Shown piece by piece: positions 1 through 9,100 of a stretch of DNA of 64,000 bases. A program made the translations under genes and the position numbers. Source of the stretch: Paenibacillus thalictri (GTDB lineage Bacteria > Bacillota > Bacilli > Paenibacillales > NBRC-103111); the NCBI RefSeq assembly GCF_004307995.1, contig NZ_SIRE01000018.1:62001-126000 (forward strand), read 5' to 3'. Numbering within the stretch: position 1 is the stretch's first letter; each line of letters starts with the position of its first letter. Under the pieces are notes generated by a model. The model was not told where the DNA came from. It saw only the letters and a list, made by a program, of their open reading frames with translations, and did no database searches.

Positions 1-363
1 GTAAATAATGCCTTCCCTGGCCAGTACCCGGGAAATTTCGCGGAATGCCTTGTACTGCTCCGAAACCATCTTGGCAGTACGCTTCATAATCCGCTTAAAC
101 AGGCCGGCCGGAGTGTAGCCGGTAAAATCTTTTTTGGTGTAACCCGCTTTCAATTGATCTTTCACACCTGCGACACGGACGCTCATAAATTCGTCCAGAT
201 TGGAAGACACGATAGAAATAAACTTCATCCGCTCCAGCAGCGGGGTGCTCTGGTCTTGCGCTTCCTCCAGTACACGCCAGTTGAATTCGATCCAGCTTAA
301 ATCGCGGTTAATATAAATCGACGGCGACTCCCGGGGTACATGCTCTTTTACCGCGTTGGTCAT
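1..363 (-). CDS. ppk: Polyphosphate kinase 1, N-terminal part (cut by window edge)
   Basis: The gene runs off the left edge and 121 codons are visible. Ppk1 transfers the terminal phosphate of ATP to growing polyphosphate chains. The visible part is the N-terminal helical domain: it has the family signature NRDLSWIEFNWRVLEEA near residues 19-35, then PLLERMKFISI and SNLDEFMSVRV at about 41-63. These match the conserved start of Ppk1 closely. The ATG at 361-363 is the first start before this signature. The catalytic histidines lie outside the window, so activity cannot be judged. The region upstream carries TTTACA/TTAACG-like repeats that could be a PhoP site. Confidence 0.93.
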   Translation of the reverse strand, partial: MTNAVKEHVPRESPSIYINRDLSWIEFNWRVLEEAQDQSTPLLERMKFISIVSSNLDEFMSVRVAGVKDQLKAGYTKKDFTGYTPAGLFKRIMKRTAKMVSEQYKAFREISRVLAREGIIY

Positions 364-458
364 GGAAACCTCCACTAATTTTGAGACGATAACCGACAGG
401 TCTCGACGTTTTTTCACAAGCTTCGCTTTTATTTTACTATGGCAGCTTCAAGGCTTGG

Positions 459-487
459 CGTTAAGTTTATGTAAACGATTATGAAAA
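459..487 (-). promoter_or_regulatory. Possible PhoP box upstream of ppk
   Basis: Read on the minus strand there are three TT-rich hexamers, TTTTCA, TTTACA and TTAACG, starting 12 and 11 bases apart, which is the helical spacing of PhoP direct repeats in Bacillus (consensus near TTAACA). A TAAAAT hexamer at 431-436 could be the -10 element. Phosphate control of ppk is known in several bacteria. The match is loose and the call is inference. Confidence 0.3.
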
Positions 488-515
488 TGAATGAAAAATC
501 CGATTCCCCGAGCAT

Positions 516-911
516 CTACCATCGCTTGAACATATGCACCTGGCCGTTTGCGATTTTTTTGCGGATATAAGCAAGCACAAGGGCTTTAAAAAAGGGGCGG
601 GTCAGCGGAAATACGAGCAAAAATCCGACGATATCGGTAAAAAATCCGGGAGACATGAGCAGTACCCCGCCGGCAAAAATACAGATTCCTTCGACAATCG
701 AGTCTCCTGGAATTTGCCCCTGCCTCAGTTGAACTTGCGCATACTCCCATACCCGGCGCGCTTCCCTTCTGGCAATAAAAGCGCCGACAAATCCGGTCAG
801 CAGCAGCAGGGCGACCGTTTCCCACGCCCCGATGATTTTGCCGACGGTAATGACACCCCAAATTTCAATCGCAGGTACTATGATCATTAACGCAACCAGT
901 GCCTTAAACAT
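516..911 (-). CDS. fxsA: FxsA family membrane protein
   Basis: This 131-residue protein belongs to the FxsA/YtzA family of small inner-membrane proteins, whose E. coli member lessens exclusion of phage T7 by F plasmids; its normal job is unknown. It begins with a hydrophobic segment (MFKALVALMIIVPAIEIWG), has a second membrane stretch around residues 28-50 and a third after the IAGG-like turn near 80-105, and ends in a basic tail. The start at 909-911 is preferred over one 30 bases upstream because AGGGAG lies eight bases before it and because FxsA proteins begin this way. It overlaps the end of the thioesterase gene by eight bases, so the two are co-transcribed. In B. subtilis ytzA also follows pyk. 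Confidence 0.88.
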   Translation of the reverse strand: MFKALVALMIIVPAIEIWGVITVGKIIGAWETVALLLLTGFVGAFIARREARRVWEYAQVQLRQGQIPGDSIVEGICIFAGGVLLMSPGFFTDIVGFLLVFPLTRPFFKALVLAYIRKKIANGQVHMFKRW

Positions 912-1386
912 CGGTTTCGCTCCCTTTTTCTTTGTTCGCATTCAACAAAGCAAACAAATCCGGCGCTTCCTTATCGATACGCTGCGGCTTCCAGTTCCTT
1001 CCGACCCATACATGCCGGGTGCCGCCGCTGACAAGCAATTCCCCTTCCTTGCCGATCTCCGCATCCGCGATCCGAATCGCCGAATCTTGAACGGCAGGCA
1101 ACCGCCTGATTTCCGAAGCGAACTCCAAGCGCACATTCGAATGGCTGACGATCCGCGTATAGATGCCAACTACATCGTCGTAACGCGCAGGTTGTCTGAA
1201 AGCCATGTTCGCCTCGGTTACAGGCAGCAGCAGCCCCCGCTCCTCCAGCGACTGATAAGTCATGCCCAACGCCCGGATGAGCTCGGTACGCCCAATCTCA
1301 AACCAGTTCAAATAATTGGCATGATAGACGACGCCCATTTGGTCCGTTTCCTGATAACGCACCCGTATCGTATGCTTGTGCCACAT
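904..1386 (-). CDS. Acyl-CoA thioesterase, YbgC/4-hydroxybenzoyl-CoA thioesterase family
   Basis: A 160-residue single hotdog-fold protein. The N-terminal motif RVRYQETDQMGVVYHANYL (residues 8-26) is the signature of the 4HBT/YbgC group, including the catalytic aspartate in the TDQMG stretch and the tyrosine and histidine after it. Family members hydrolyse acyl-CoA or acyl-ACP thioesters in the cytoplasm; the natural substrate here is unknown. The ATG at 1386 has AAGGAGG eight bases upstream. It sits between pyk and fxsA and overlaps fxsA by eight bases. The position next to accDA suggests a fatty-acid context, which is inference only. Confidence 0.85.
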   Translation of the reverse strand: MWHKHTIRVRYQETDQMGVVYHANYLNWFEIGRTELIRALGMTYQSLEERGLLLPVTEANMAFRQPARYDDVVGIYTRIVSHSNVRLEFASEIRRLPAVQDSAIRIADAEIGKEGELLVSGGTRHVWVGRNWKPQRIDKEAPDLFALLNANKEKGSETDV

Positions 1387-1469
1387 GCGCTGTCCTCCTT
1401 ATGAAAATGGGGGGGCAAAACTTGCCGTCCCCCAGGCTGCTGAAAAGTGAAATCGCTCACCCTTCTTAC

Positions 1470-1508
1470 AAAAAAAGAGCGAAACCGGAAATCCCGCTTC
1501 ACTCTTTT
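1470..1508 (-). terminator. Rho-independent terminator after pyk
   Basis: On the minus strand an AAAGAGTGAAGCGGG arm pairs with CCGGTTTCGCTCTTT (one G-U pair, one mismatch) and is followed by a run of T. It lies about 30 bases after the pyk stop and ends the accD-accA-pyk transcript. Confidence 0.75.
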
Positions 1509-1537
1509 ATGCTTACACCGTATAACCAAACAGCCGT

Positions 1538-3295
1538 TTACAGCACTCTTGAACGACCGGAATAAATGACGCCGACTTCTGGATAAATCGACACTTCCGT
1601 GCCATCCGGAATCAGCTCCAGCACGCGATCGACGCCGACGATAACCGGTTTGCCCAGACTCAGGCCAACTACTGCAGCATGCGAGGTGATGCCGCCCGCC
1701 TCGGTAATCAAAGCCGCCGCCTTCTCGATGGCCGGGATGTAGTCCTTGTCCGTCGATACGACGACCAGAATGGATCCTTCGTTTACTCTTTCGATCGCTT
1801 CCTGCGCGCTTTTGGCAACAACCACTTTGCCTGTCGCTGTCTGCGTTCCGATGCCTTGGCCTTTGGCGATCATTTCGCCGATATGGTGCACCTTGATCAG
1901 ATTTGTCGTTCCGGAGCGGCCAACCGGCACTCCTGCCGTAATAACGACCAGATCGCCAAGGCTTACATGGCCTGTTTTTACCGCACTGTCAACAGCCGCT
2001 TCGAACAGCTCGTCCGTCGAATTGCATTCTTCGCCCTTAACGGGAACAACTCCCCAAATCAGGCTGAGGCGGCGCATCACTTGCTCATTCGGAGTGACGG
2101 CGATAATCGGAGCTTTCGGACGGTATTTGGACACCATACGTGCCGTATAGCCGCTTTCGGTTGCGGTCAGAATCGCCCTTGCGTCCAGATCAAGCGCCGA
2201 GCTCGCTACCGCTTGGCTGATTGCTTCGGTGACTGTTTTTTGCTGCACCGCGCTTTGACGCAAGAAAATCTCGCGATGCTGCAGCGCCGTTTCGGAGCGC
2301 TCGGAAATGCGGGCCATCGTCTGTACGGATTCTACCGGATATTTGCCTGCCGCCGTTTCGCCGGACAACATCACCGCATCGGTGCCGTCGAAGATCGCAT
2401 TGGCCACGTCGCTTGCTTCCGCCCGCGTCGGACGCGGATTGCGCTGCATCGAATCCAGCATCATCGTTGCCGTAATAACCGGCTTGCCGACTTGGTTACA
2501 TTTTTTAATCATCGCTTTTTGCACGATCGGCACGTCTTCGGCCGGAATTTCCACGCCAAGGTCGCCGCGCGCAACCATCAGGCCGTCCGACACTTCCAAG
2601 ATTTCGTCCAGGTTGTCGACGCCTTCTTGGTTTTCGATCTTGGAGATGATTTGAATATGGGAAGCGTTGTGGCGCTCCAAAATTTCGCGGATTTCCAAGA
2701 CGTCCGCCGCTTTACGCACAAAAGAAGCGGCGATGAAATCGACGCCTTGCTCAATGCCAAACACGATGTCGGCGGCATCTTTTTCGGTAATGCCCGGCAG
2801 ATTGATTTTCACGCCCGGCACGTTAACGCCTTTTTTGCCTCCAAGCAGACCGCCGTTTTTAATCAAGCAGTTGATTTCGCTGCCGCGAATGTCGACTACT
2901 TCCAAACCGATCAAACCGTCGTCGATCAGAATCGTGGATCCGATCTTCACGTCGCGCGGCAAATTGTTATAAGTTACGGAAACACGATCGGCATCGCCTT
3001 CGATTTGTTCCGTCGTTAACACGATGTGCTTGTCCTGAACGAGTTCGACCTTCTGGTCGCCTTTCAGCTTGCCTGTGCGGATTTCCGGACCTTTTGTATC
3101 CAGCAAAATCGCTACCGTCTTGTCAAGTTCTCTGCACGCCTGGCGTACGTTGTTGATCCGGTTGCCGTGTTCTTCGAAATCACCGTGGGAGAAGTTCAAA
3201 CGAGCGACGTTCATTCCGGCTGTGATCAGTTTTTTGAACATGTCAACGGATTCGCTGACAGGTCCGATGGTACATACAATTTTCGTTTTACGCAT
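1538..3295 (-). CDS. pyk: Pyruvate kinase with C-terminal PEP-utiliser domain
   Basis: 585 residues, cytoplasmic, last step of glycolysis (PEP + ADP to pyruvate + ATP). The start MRKTKIVCTIGP is the family N-terminus and has AGGAGG six bases upstream; a longer reading frame to 3328 exists but lacks support. The active-site signature ISKIENQEGVDNL (about 220-232) and MVARGDLGVEIP are intact. The last roughly 110 residues form the extra PEP-utiliser/phosphohistidine-like domain typical of Bacillus and Geobacillus enzymes, including GGITSHAAVVG near residue 540. The gene overlaps accA by eight bases. In B. subtilis pfkA lies between accA and pyk; here it is absent from the block. Confidence 0.97.
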   Translation of the reverse strand: MRKTKIVCTIGPVSESVDMFKKLITAGMNVARLNFSHGDFEEHGNRINNVRQACRELDKTVAILLDTKGPEIRTGKLKGDQKVELVQDKHIVLTTEQIEGDADRVSVTYNNLPRDVKIGSTILIDDGLIGLEVVDIRGSEINCLIKNGGLLGGKKGVNVPGVKINLPGITEKDAADIVFGIEQGVDFIAASFVRKAADVLEIREILERHNASHIQIISKIENQEGVDNLDEILEVSDGLMVARGDLGVEIPAEDVPIVQKAMIKKCNQVGKPVITATMMLDSMQRNPRPTRAEASDVANAIFDGTDAVMLSGETAAGKYPVESVQTMARISERSETALQHREIFLRQSAVQQKTVTEAISQAVASSALDLDARAILTATESGYTARMVSKYRPKAPIIAVTPNEQVMRRLSLIWGVVPVKGEECNSTDELFEAAVDSAVKTGHVSLGDLVVITAGVPVGRSGTTNLIKVHHIGEMIAKGQGIGTQTATGKVVVAKSAQEAIERVNEGSILVVVSTDKDYIPAIEKAAALITEAGGITSHAAVVGLSLGKPVIVGVDRVLELIPDGTEVSIYPEVGVIYSGRSRVL

Positions 3296-4262
3296 GATTG
3301 CCCTCCTGAATATAAGTAAATCTGCCAATGTCTCTAAACTTCTTATATCTATCTTCGACCAACTCTTCTTCCGTTAATCGAAGCAATTCCTCTAAATGCC
3401 GCCAAATTGCTTGTTTGATCGCTTCCGCCTGCACAGTCGCGTCGCGGTGAGCGCCGCCTTTCGGCTCGGGCACAATCTCGTCGATGACGCCAAGCTCTTG
3501 AATATGATTTGCGGTAATTTTCATCGCTTCCGCCGCTTCCATCGATTTGGAAGCGTCCTTGTACAGAATGGAAGCCGCACCTTCCGGACTGATGACCGAA
3601 TAAACGGCATTTTCCAGCATCAGCACGCGGTTGCCTACGCCTAACGCCAGCGCGCCGCCGCTGCCGCCTTCGCCAATGACGACACAAATGATAGGCACGC
3701 GAAAACCGGCCATTTCCAGCAGGTTTCTGGCAATCGCCTCGCCTTGGCCGCGTTCCTCGGCTGCATTGCCGGGAAAAGCGCCCTTGGTATCGATAAACGT
3801 AATGAGCGGACGGCGGAACTTGTCCGCTTGACGCATAAGCCGCAGTGCTTTGCGGAATCCTTCAGGGTGCGGGCTGCCGAAGTTGCGGGCGATATTGTCT
3901 TTGGTGTCCTTGCCTTTCTGATGGCCGACAACAGTCACAGGGATCCCGTTCAGCTTGGCGATGCCGCCAACGATGGCCAAATCGTCGCCGTACAAGCGGT
4001 CTCCGTGAAACTCAAGAAAATCGGTAAATATTTGCTGAATGTAATCGGATGTCGTCGGACGCTGTGGATGACGGGCGATTTGCATTTTTTGCTGGGTCGA
4101 CAAATCGTTGTACATCTCATCTTCCAACTGCTTAAGCCTCTCCTCCAGCCGGGAGATTTCATCGGAGAAATCGATGTGTTTATCGGTGCCGAATTTACGC
4201 AGCTCGTCGATTTTGGCACGAAGCTCGATCAGCGGTTGTTCAAAAGGCAGTTCACCCGCCAT
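3288..4262 (-). CDS. accA: Acetyl-CoA carboxylase carboxyltransferase, alpha subunit
   Basis: 324 residues, the usual length. With AccD it moves the carboxyl group from carboxybiotin to acetyl-CoA to give malonyl-CoA, the first step of fatty-acid synthesis. The N-terminal helical part (LRAKIDELRKFG) is followed by the crotonase-like core with the oxyanion-loop stretches GGIAKLNGIPVTVVGHQKG and GEGGSGGALALG. The ATG at 4262 has AAAGGGGG upstream and overlaps the accD end by 11 bases. The 3' end overlaps pyk by eight bases, indicating translational coupling of three metabolic genes. Confidence 0.97.
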   Translation of the reverse strand: MAGELPFEQPLIELRAKIDELRKFGTDKHIDFSDEISRLEERLKQLEDEMYNDLSTQQKMQIARHPQRPTTSDYIQQIFTDFLEFHGDRLYGDDLAIVGGIAKLNGIPVTVVGHQKGKDTKDNIARNFGSPHPEGFRKALRLMRQADKFRRPLITFIDTKGAFPGNAAEERGQGEAIARNLLEMAGFRVPIICVVIGEGGSGGALALGVGNRVLMLENAVYSVISPEGAASILYKDASKSMEAAEAMKITANHIQELGVIDEIVPEPKGGAHRDATVQAEAIKQAIWRHLEELLRLTEEELVEDRYKKFRDIGRFTYIQEGNHA

Positions 4263-5124
4263 AAGAGCTCGCCCCCTTTACTGAATGCAAGTCGAGAATT
4301 TTGGTCAGCATGCTGCGCATGTCCTTGCGTGCCACCACTTTATCGACCTGTCCGTGCTTCAAGTTGAATTCGGACGTCTGGAAATTGTCGGGCAGCTTCT
4401 GGCGGATCGTCTGCTCGATGACACGACGGCCAGTAAAACCGAAGGCTGCGCCAGGCTCGGCCAAAATAATGTCGCCCAGCATCGCAAAACTTGCGCTTAC
4501 GCCGCCGAATGTCGGATCGGTAATGATGGAAATAAATAAACCGCCCTGGTCCGACAGCTTTTGAATGGCTGCGCTTGTCTTGGCCATCTGCATCAGACTG
4601 AGGATGCTTTCCTGCATACGCGCTCCGCCCGAAGTCGAAAATACGATGACCGGATAATTTTTTTGCATGGCGGTTTCGATCGCTTTAGTTACTTTCTCGC
4701 CGACAACGGAACCAAGAGAGCCGCCCATAAAATCAAAGCTCATCACGGCAACGACGGCCGGGAAGCCGCCGATTGTGCCTTCGCCGGTAATCACAGCATC
4801 ATTAAGCCCCGTACCTTCGACCGCTTTCTCGTATTTCGCGGAATAATCCGGGAATCCAAGCGGGTCTTCGGACATCATATCGGCGTCGTACTCAAAAAAG
4901 CGGCCCTCATCCATCGTCATTTGAATGCGTTCCACCGCGTTCAATTTAAAATGATAGCCGCAAGCCGTACATACTTTTAAATTTTTGTCCAGCTCTTTGC
5001 TGAATTGAATGGTGCCGCAAAGCGGGCATTTATTCATCAAACCTTCGGGAATATCCCTTTTGGTCCGTTCCGAAGGAATGGTTGCATATTTGCGTTTTTT
5101 CTGAAAAAAATCTTTAATTGCCAC
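4252..5124 (-). CDS. accD: Acetyl-CoA carboxylase carboxyltransferase, beta subunit
   Basis: 290 residues. The N-terminal four-cysteine zinc ribbon is complete (CPLC near residue 34 and CTAC near 53), followed by the crotonase-like domain with FDFMGGSLGSVVGEK and STSGGARMQE. It pairs with AccA as the alpha2beta2 carboxyltransferase. The start codon is GTG at 5124 with GAGGTG six bases upstream; the sequence MAIKDFFQKKRKYA is the family N-terminus. First main gene of the accD-accA-pyk run; the small gene upstream at 5165 is 40 bases away and probably shares the transcript. Confidence 0.97.
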   Translation of the reverse strand: MAIKDFFQKKRKYATIPSERTKRDIPEGLMNKCPLCGTIQFSKELDKNLKVCTACGYHFKLNAVERIQMTMDEGRFFEYDADMMSEDPLGFPDYSAKYEKAVEGTGLNDAVITGEGTIGGFPAVVAVMSFDFMGGSLGSVVGEKVTKAIETAMQKNYPVIVFSTSGGARMQESILSLMQMAKTSAAIQKLSDQGGLFISIITDPTFGGVSASFAMLGDIILAEPGAAFGFTGRRVIEQTIRQKLPDNFQTSEFNLKHGQVDKVVARKDMRSMLTKILDLHSVKGASSYGG

Positions 5125-5164
5125 GGATACACCTCACAGACATTTCTTTTCTTCGGGAAAACGG

Positions 5165-5368
5165 TCAGTAATCGGATGACGTCCTATGCAGAATCGAGTT
5201 CAGAACCTCCTGCGCTTCCTCAAGTTCTCCTTCAGGAACCAATATTTCAAATTGGTTTTTCGTCATGCTGATCGCTCTCACTTGAACGAGAAAGCCTTCT
5301 TCCGTCATCTTTTCTTTAATTCGTTCTGCAATTTTGGCCGTCGGTGCAATGTAAATCACCGTCCACAT
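5165..5368 (-). CDS. Small conserved-looking protein of unknown function
   Basis: 67 residues beginning MWTVIYIAPTAKIAERI. The ATG at 5368 has AGGAGG eight bases upstream, so the frame is very likely translated. The predicted strand-helix-strand-strand-helix order (WTVIYIAP, a helix with AERIKEKM, LVQVRAI, FEILVP, then an EEAQEVLNSIL helix) resembles a ferredoxin/ACT-like fold such as the DUF2007 group, but I cannot assign a family with certainty. It sits directly upstream of accD, suggesting cotranscription. No catalytic residues can be pointed to. Confidence 0.7.
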   Translation of the reverse strand: MWTVIYIAPTAKIAERIKEKMTEEGFLVQVRAISMTKNQFEILVPEGELEEAQEVLNSILHRTSSDY

Positions 5369-5445
5369 GAAAAAAGACCTCCTGTCCTGCAAATCGGAAC
5401 CGTTACCCTAACGCCCGGTTGCCGCCGACATCAGTGCCAAATAGC

Positions 5446-5460
5446 CTGTCTTATAGACAG
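5446..5460. promoter_or_regulatory. 15-bp perfect palindrome upstream of the accDA cluster
   Basis: CTGTCT-TAT-AGACAG is a perfect inverted repeat in the 260-base space between the PgpA-family gene and the small gene before accD. On the minus strand it contains TATAAG, which could be a -10 hexamer. A repressor operator over a promoter is a fair guess. It does not match the FapR consensus (ATTAGTACCTRRTACTAAT as known from Bacillus). No other feature was seen in this gap. Confidence 0.35.
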
Positions 5461-5629
5461 ACTCATGCCATACAATGGATCAATGATATCACAACTTGCC
5501 TTTTTCCCGCAACAAAGCGCTTTATGCGTGACAACCGGGATATCGCCGATTTCTAGGTACAAATTCAAAAAGTCGGCTTTTCAGCACCAAGAAGGTTGCA
5601 AGAAGCTGAAGAAGGAGGAGCGGAGTTTA

Positions 5630-6190
5630 TTAAGGGATGCTGTCCAAAAAATCTTTCTCATCCTCATGATCGTGTGCGATTCTGGCTGAAGCCGCCGCGG
5701 CAAGTCCACATACCAAATCGTCCAAAAATACATGAATGCCGTTCGCATGATCGTTTAAATCGCGGATGACGCCCATCTTCATCTTGTCCAAGTAGCCAAA
5801 GCTGGTGAGTCCAATCATGCCGTATACATGGACAATGCCCAGCGCCAGCGTTTCGTCGACTCCGTACAATGAAGCGTCCTGCTCCATGATCGTTTGCAGC
5901 GGCTGCGGCAGCAAACCTTGCTCCGCCAGCTCGTCAAGCGCAATGCCGGTGTACAGCGAATATTGAACCTCGCGTTTTTTCAACACGATCAGCACGCTGT
6001 CGGTGCATGTTTGCATAGTCAGCTTCGGGTTGTACGGTTTTTGCAGCTTCATCACGATATCTGCGACTTGATCTATGGTAACCCCGCGTTTTCGAAGCAG
6101 CTCAATGATCGGTTGAACGGACACCAGGAACGCCTCCTCCGGCACTTGCTTTTTATAGGTTCTATCATCATATGCCGGAGGGCTTGCCAT
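5630..6190 (-). CDS. Phosphatidylglycerophosphatase A family protein (YutG-like)
   Basis: 186 residues. The segment RGVTIDQVADIVMKLQ, then REVQYSLYTGIALDELAEQ, YGVDETLALGIVHVYG and SFGYLDKMKMGVI matches what I know of the PgpA-family protein YutG of Bacillus. PgpA enzymes remove phosphate from phosphatidylglycerophosphate, but Gram-positive YutG-type members are soluble rather than membrane proteins and their true substrate is not settled. The stretch FLDDLVCGLAAAASARIAH near the C-terminus carries the acidic pair expected for metal binding. The ATG overlaps the dnaE stop by one base (TAATG), so it is translationally coupled to dnaE. Confidence 0.72.
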   Translation of the reverse strand: MASPPAYDDRTYKKQVPEEAFLVSVQPIIELLRKRGVTIDQVADIVMKLQKPYNPKLTMQTCTDSVLIVLKKREVQYSLYTGIALDELAEQGLLPQPLQTIMEQDASLYGVDETLALGIVHVYGMIGLTSFGYLDKMKMGVIRDLNDHANGIHVFLDDLVCGLAAAASARIAHDHEDEKDFLDSIP

Positions 6191-9100
6191 TATTTCACTT
6201 TTACGGTTTCCTTGCCAAGCAGCGCTTCAATTTCGTGAAACAGCTCGGGAGACGGTTTTACGGCGTACATCTCGCTTAATCCGAGCATTTTTTGGCTGCT
6301 TTCATAAAATAAAATGACGTGTAGCGGGCCTTTGGCCTTCAGCAGCTGCTCTTTTAGCGCGGTCAGGACGGACGGCTGCTCGCGGTCGGCGGGGATCTTC
6401 ACGAACACCCGCTGCGCGGATCGCGCCGCGGCCGCCGCCCGGGCTGATACGCCGGCGGAATCGGCAGCCGGCTGGCCGGTGCGGTAACGCGGCGGCGTGG
6501 GCGCACCGGCTGCGGGCCGCTCCGTGCCGCCAGGCGTGGCAGCGCCCGCTTGCGGGTCGCGGGCCGGCGGCTGTTGCGCGCGGGACGCCGCGTCCGCTTG
6601 CGAACCGCGAGCCTGCGCAACGCCCGGCTGGACACGCGCCGCTCCAGATTGCGCGCGGGACGCCGCGTCCGCTTGTGGGCCGCGGGCCTGCGCAACGCCC
6701 GGTTGGGGCCGCGCCGCTCCCGATTGTGCGCGGGACGCCGCGTCCGCTTGCGAACCGCGGGCCTGCGCCGCGCCCGGCTGGGGCCGCGCCGGAGCTTGCA
6801 GGCGCTTCGCTTTATCCAGCAGCTCCGGATCATCCAGCGACAGCGCGGTATCCGCCAGCAGCTTGACGTCCTCGTCGCCCGTTTGCACTTTGGCCCGGAC
6901 CAACAGCAGACTGCCTTTTTGCACAAGCGAGCCGCAGCGTTTCCACGTTTCCGGGAAAAGCACGACTTCCACTTTGGCGATCCGGTCCTCCAGTTCGATA
7001 AACGCCATCGGCTGGCCTTTTTTGGTAACGATCGTTTTCAGCGAAACGACCATGCCGGCGACCGTTACATCGCTATGGTCGGGTTTCTCCGCCAAATAAT
7101 GGATCGGCTCCGCTTCCAGCCGGTCGATAGTTTCCATGTAAGCGTCAAGCGGGCTGCCGCTAATATATAAGCCGACCAGCTCGCGCTCCAGTTCAAGCCG
7201 CTGAAGTGTCGTCATCGGAGCGATATTCGGGTATTCGACCTCCCAATTCGCCTCCTCGGTAAAACCAAGCAAAGTCAGCTGCAGATCGTCGCGTTCCTTA
7301 CGCCACTTGACCGCCGCTTCGATTGTTTCATCGAGCATAGCGAGCAGCTGCGCCCGGTGTCCTGGCAAGGAATCCATCGCGCCCGCTTGAATAAGCGACT
7401 CGATCACACGTTTATTGCATACGCGCAAATCAATTCTGCGGCAGAAATCGAGCAGGCTCTCAAAAGGGTCCTCTTCCCTTGCTTTCATAATCGCTTCAAT
7501 CGCATGGGTGCCGACATTTTTGACCGCAGCGAGCCCAAAGCGGATGGCGGAGCTTCTCCCTTCTTCGCGCCGGTCGCTATCGGAAGCAGGTTGCGCTGGG
7601 GAAAGCGAACCCGCAGCAGAATGAACCGCAGCTGTCGCTAATCGGTCCGTGGAGCCTTCGACCGCTCCATCCGAACCGCCGACCGGCTCGCCGGAGTTGT
7701 TATTCGCTGTTGCCGAGTCGCTACCGCCGGCAGCTTGCTTGGCCGGGGTAAATACAACGCCGCTTTCATTGACGTCCGGAGGCAGCACGGCGATTCCCAT
7801 TCGACGGCATTCGTCGACATATTCCGCCACTTTGTGATGGCTGCCCATCACGGCCGTCAGCATCGAAGCCATGAACTGTACGGGATAATGCGCTTTTAAA
7901 TAAGCCGTCTGAAATGCCAACACCCCGTATGCCGTCGCATGCGCCTTCGGAAAACCGTAATCGGCAAAACGGACGATCATATCGTACACCCTGTTGGCTT
8001 CTTCTTCCGAATATCCTTCCGAGATACTGCCCTTCACAAAATGGGCGCGCTGCTCGTCCAGCACCTCCCGTTTTTTCTTGCTGACCGCACGGCGCAGCAG
8101 ATCGGCTTCCCCTAAGCTGAAGCCGGCCATTTTAGAGGCAATCTGCATGATCTGCTCTTGGTATACAATGATCCCGTATGTATCGGAGAGCAGAGGCTCC
8201 AGGCTGGGATGCGGATACTCCACCTCTATCCGGCCATGTTTACCCGCGATATACTTAGGAATAAACTCCATCGGCCCCGGACGATACAACGCAAGCACCG
8301 AGATGATGTCGGTAAATTCGTTAGGCCGTAAGTCTTTTAATACCCTTCGTACCCCCGACGACTCCAACTGAAAAATCCCCGTCGTATCGCCGCGTTCCAG
8401 CAACTGATACGTCGGTATGTCGCCGTCCATCGGAATTTGATGAAAATCAATCGCCTTGCCATGCTGCTCGCGTATCCACTGCAGCGTTCTTTCAATAATA
8501 GAAAGCGTGCGCAGTCCAAGAAAGTCCATCTTCAAAAGCCCGATCGATTCCAGATGCTCCATCGTATATTGCGTCAGCGCCGTCTGCTCGCCGCCTTCCT
8601 GCAGCGGCACATATTGCGTCAGCGGCTCCCGGGAGATGATGACGCCGGCTGCGTGCGTGGAAGCATGGCGCGGCATCCCCTCGACTTTCATGGCAATGTC
8701 CAGCAACTCGGCCGTTTTCGGCTGCTTTTCGTATAATATTTTCAACTCGGGGCTGATTTCGAGCGCCTCGCGTAATGTCACGCCAAGCTGATGCGGAATC
8801 AGCTTGGCTGCCTTGTCCACCTCATTGTATGGCAGCGCCAGCACACGCCCGACGTCGCGGACGGCGGCTTTTGCGGCCATCGTACCAAACGTAATAATTT
8901 GCGCTACATGTTCTTTGCCGTACTTGCCGACCACATAATCGATGACTTCGTCGCGTCGAAGGTCGCTGAAGTCAATATCGATATCGGGCATCGTTACACG
9001 TTCGGGATTCAAAAATCGCTCGAACAGCAGATTGTATCGTATCGGATCAACATCCGTGATCCTCAGCACGTACGCCACCAAACTGCCTGCCGAGGAACCG

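Noticed and set aside
1679..3019. Long plus-strand open frame (446 codons) opposite pyk
   Set aside because: It is the antisense shadow of pyk, with no ribosome site and a His/Arg/Phe-rich composition typical of reverse frames.
6576..6800. CRISPR or non-coding GC-rich repeat island
   Set aside because: The 75-bp period keeps the dnaE frame and the units encode a consistent 25-residue peptide.
6497..7099. Plus-strand open frame of 200 codons opposite the dnaE repeats
   Set aside because: Made open by the GC-rich repeat; Ala/Cys/Arg-rich product without a start signal.
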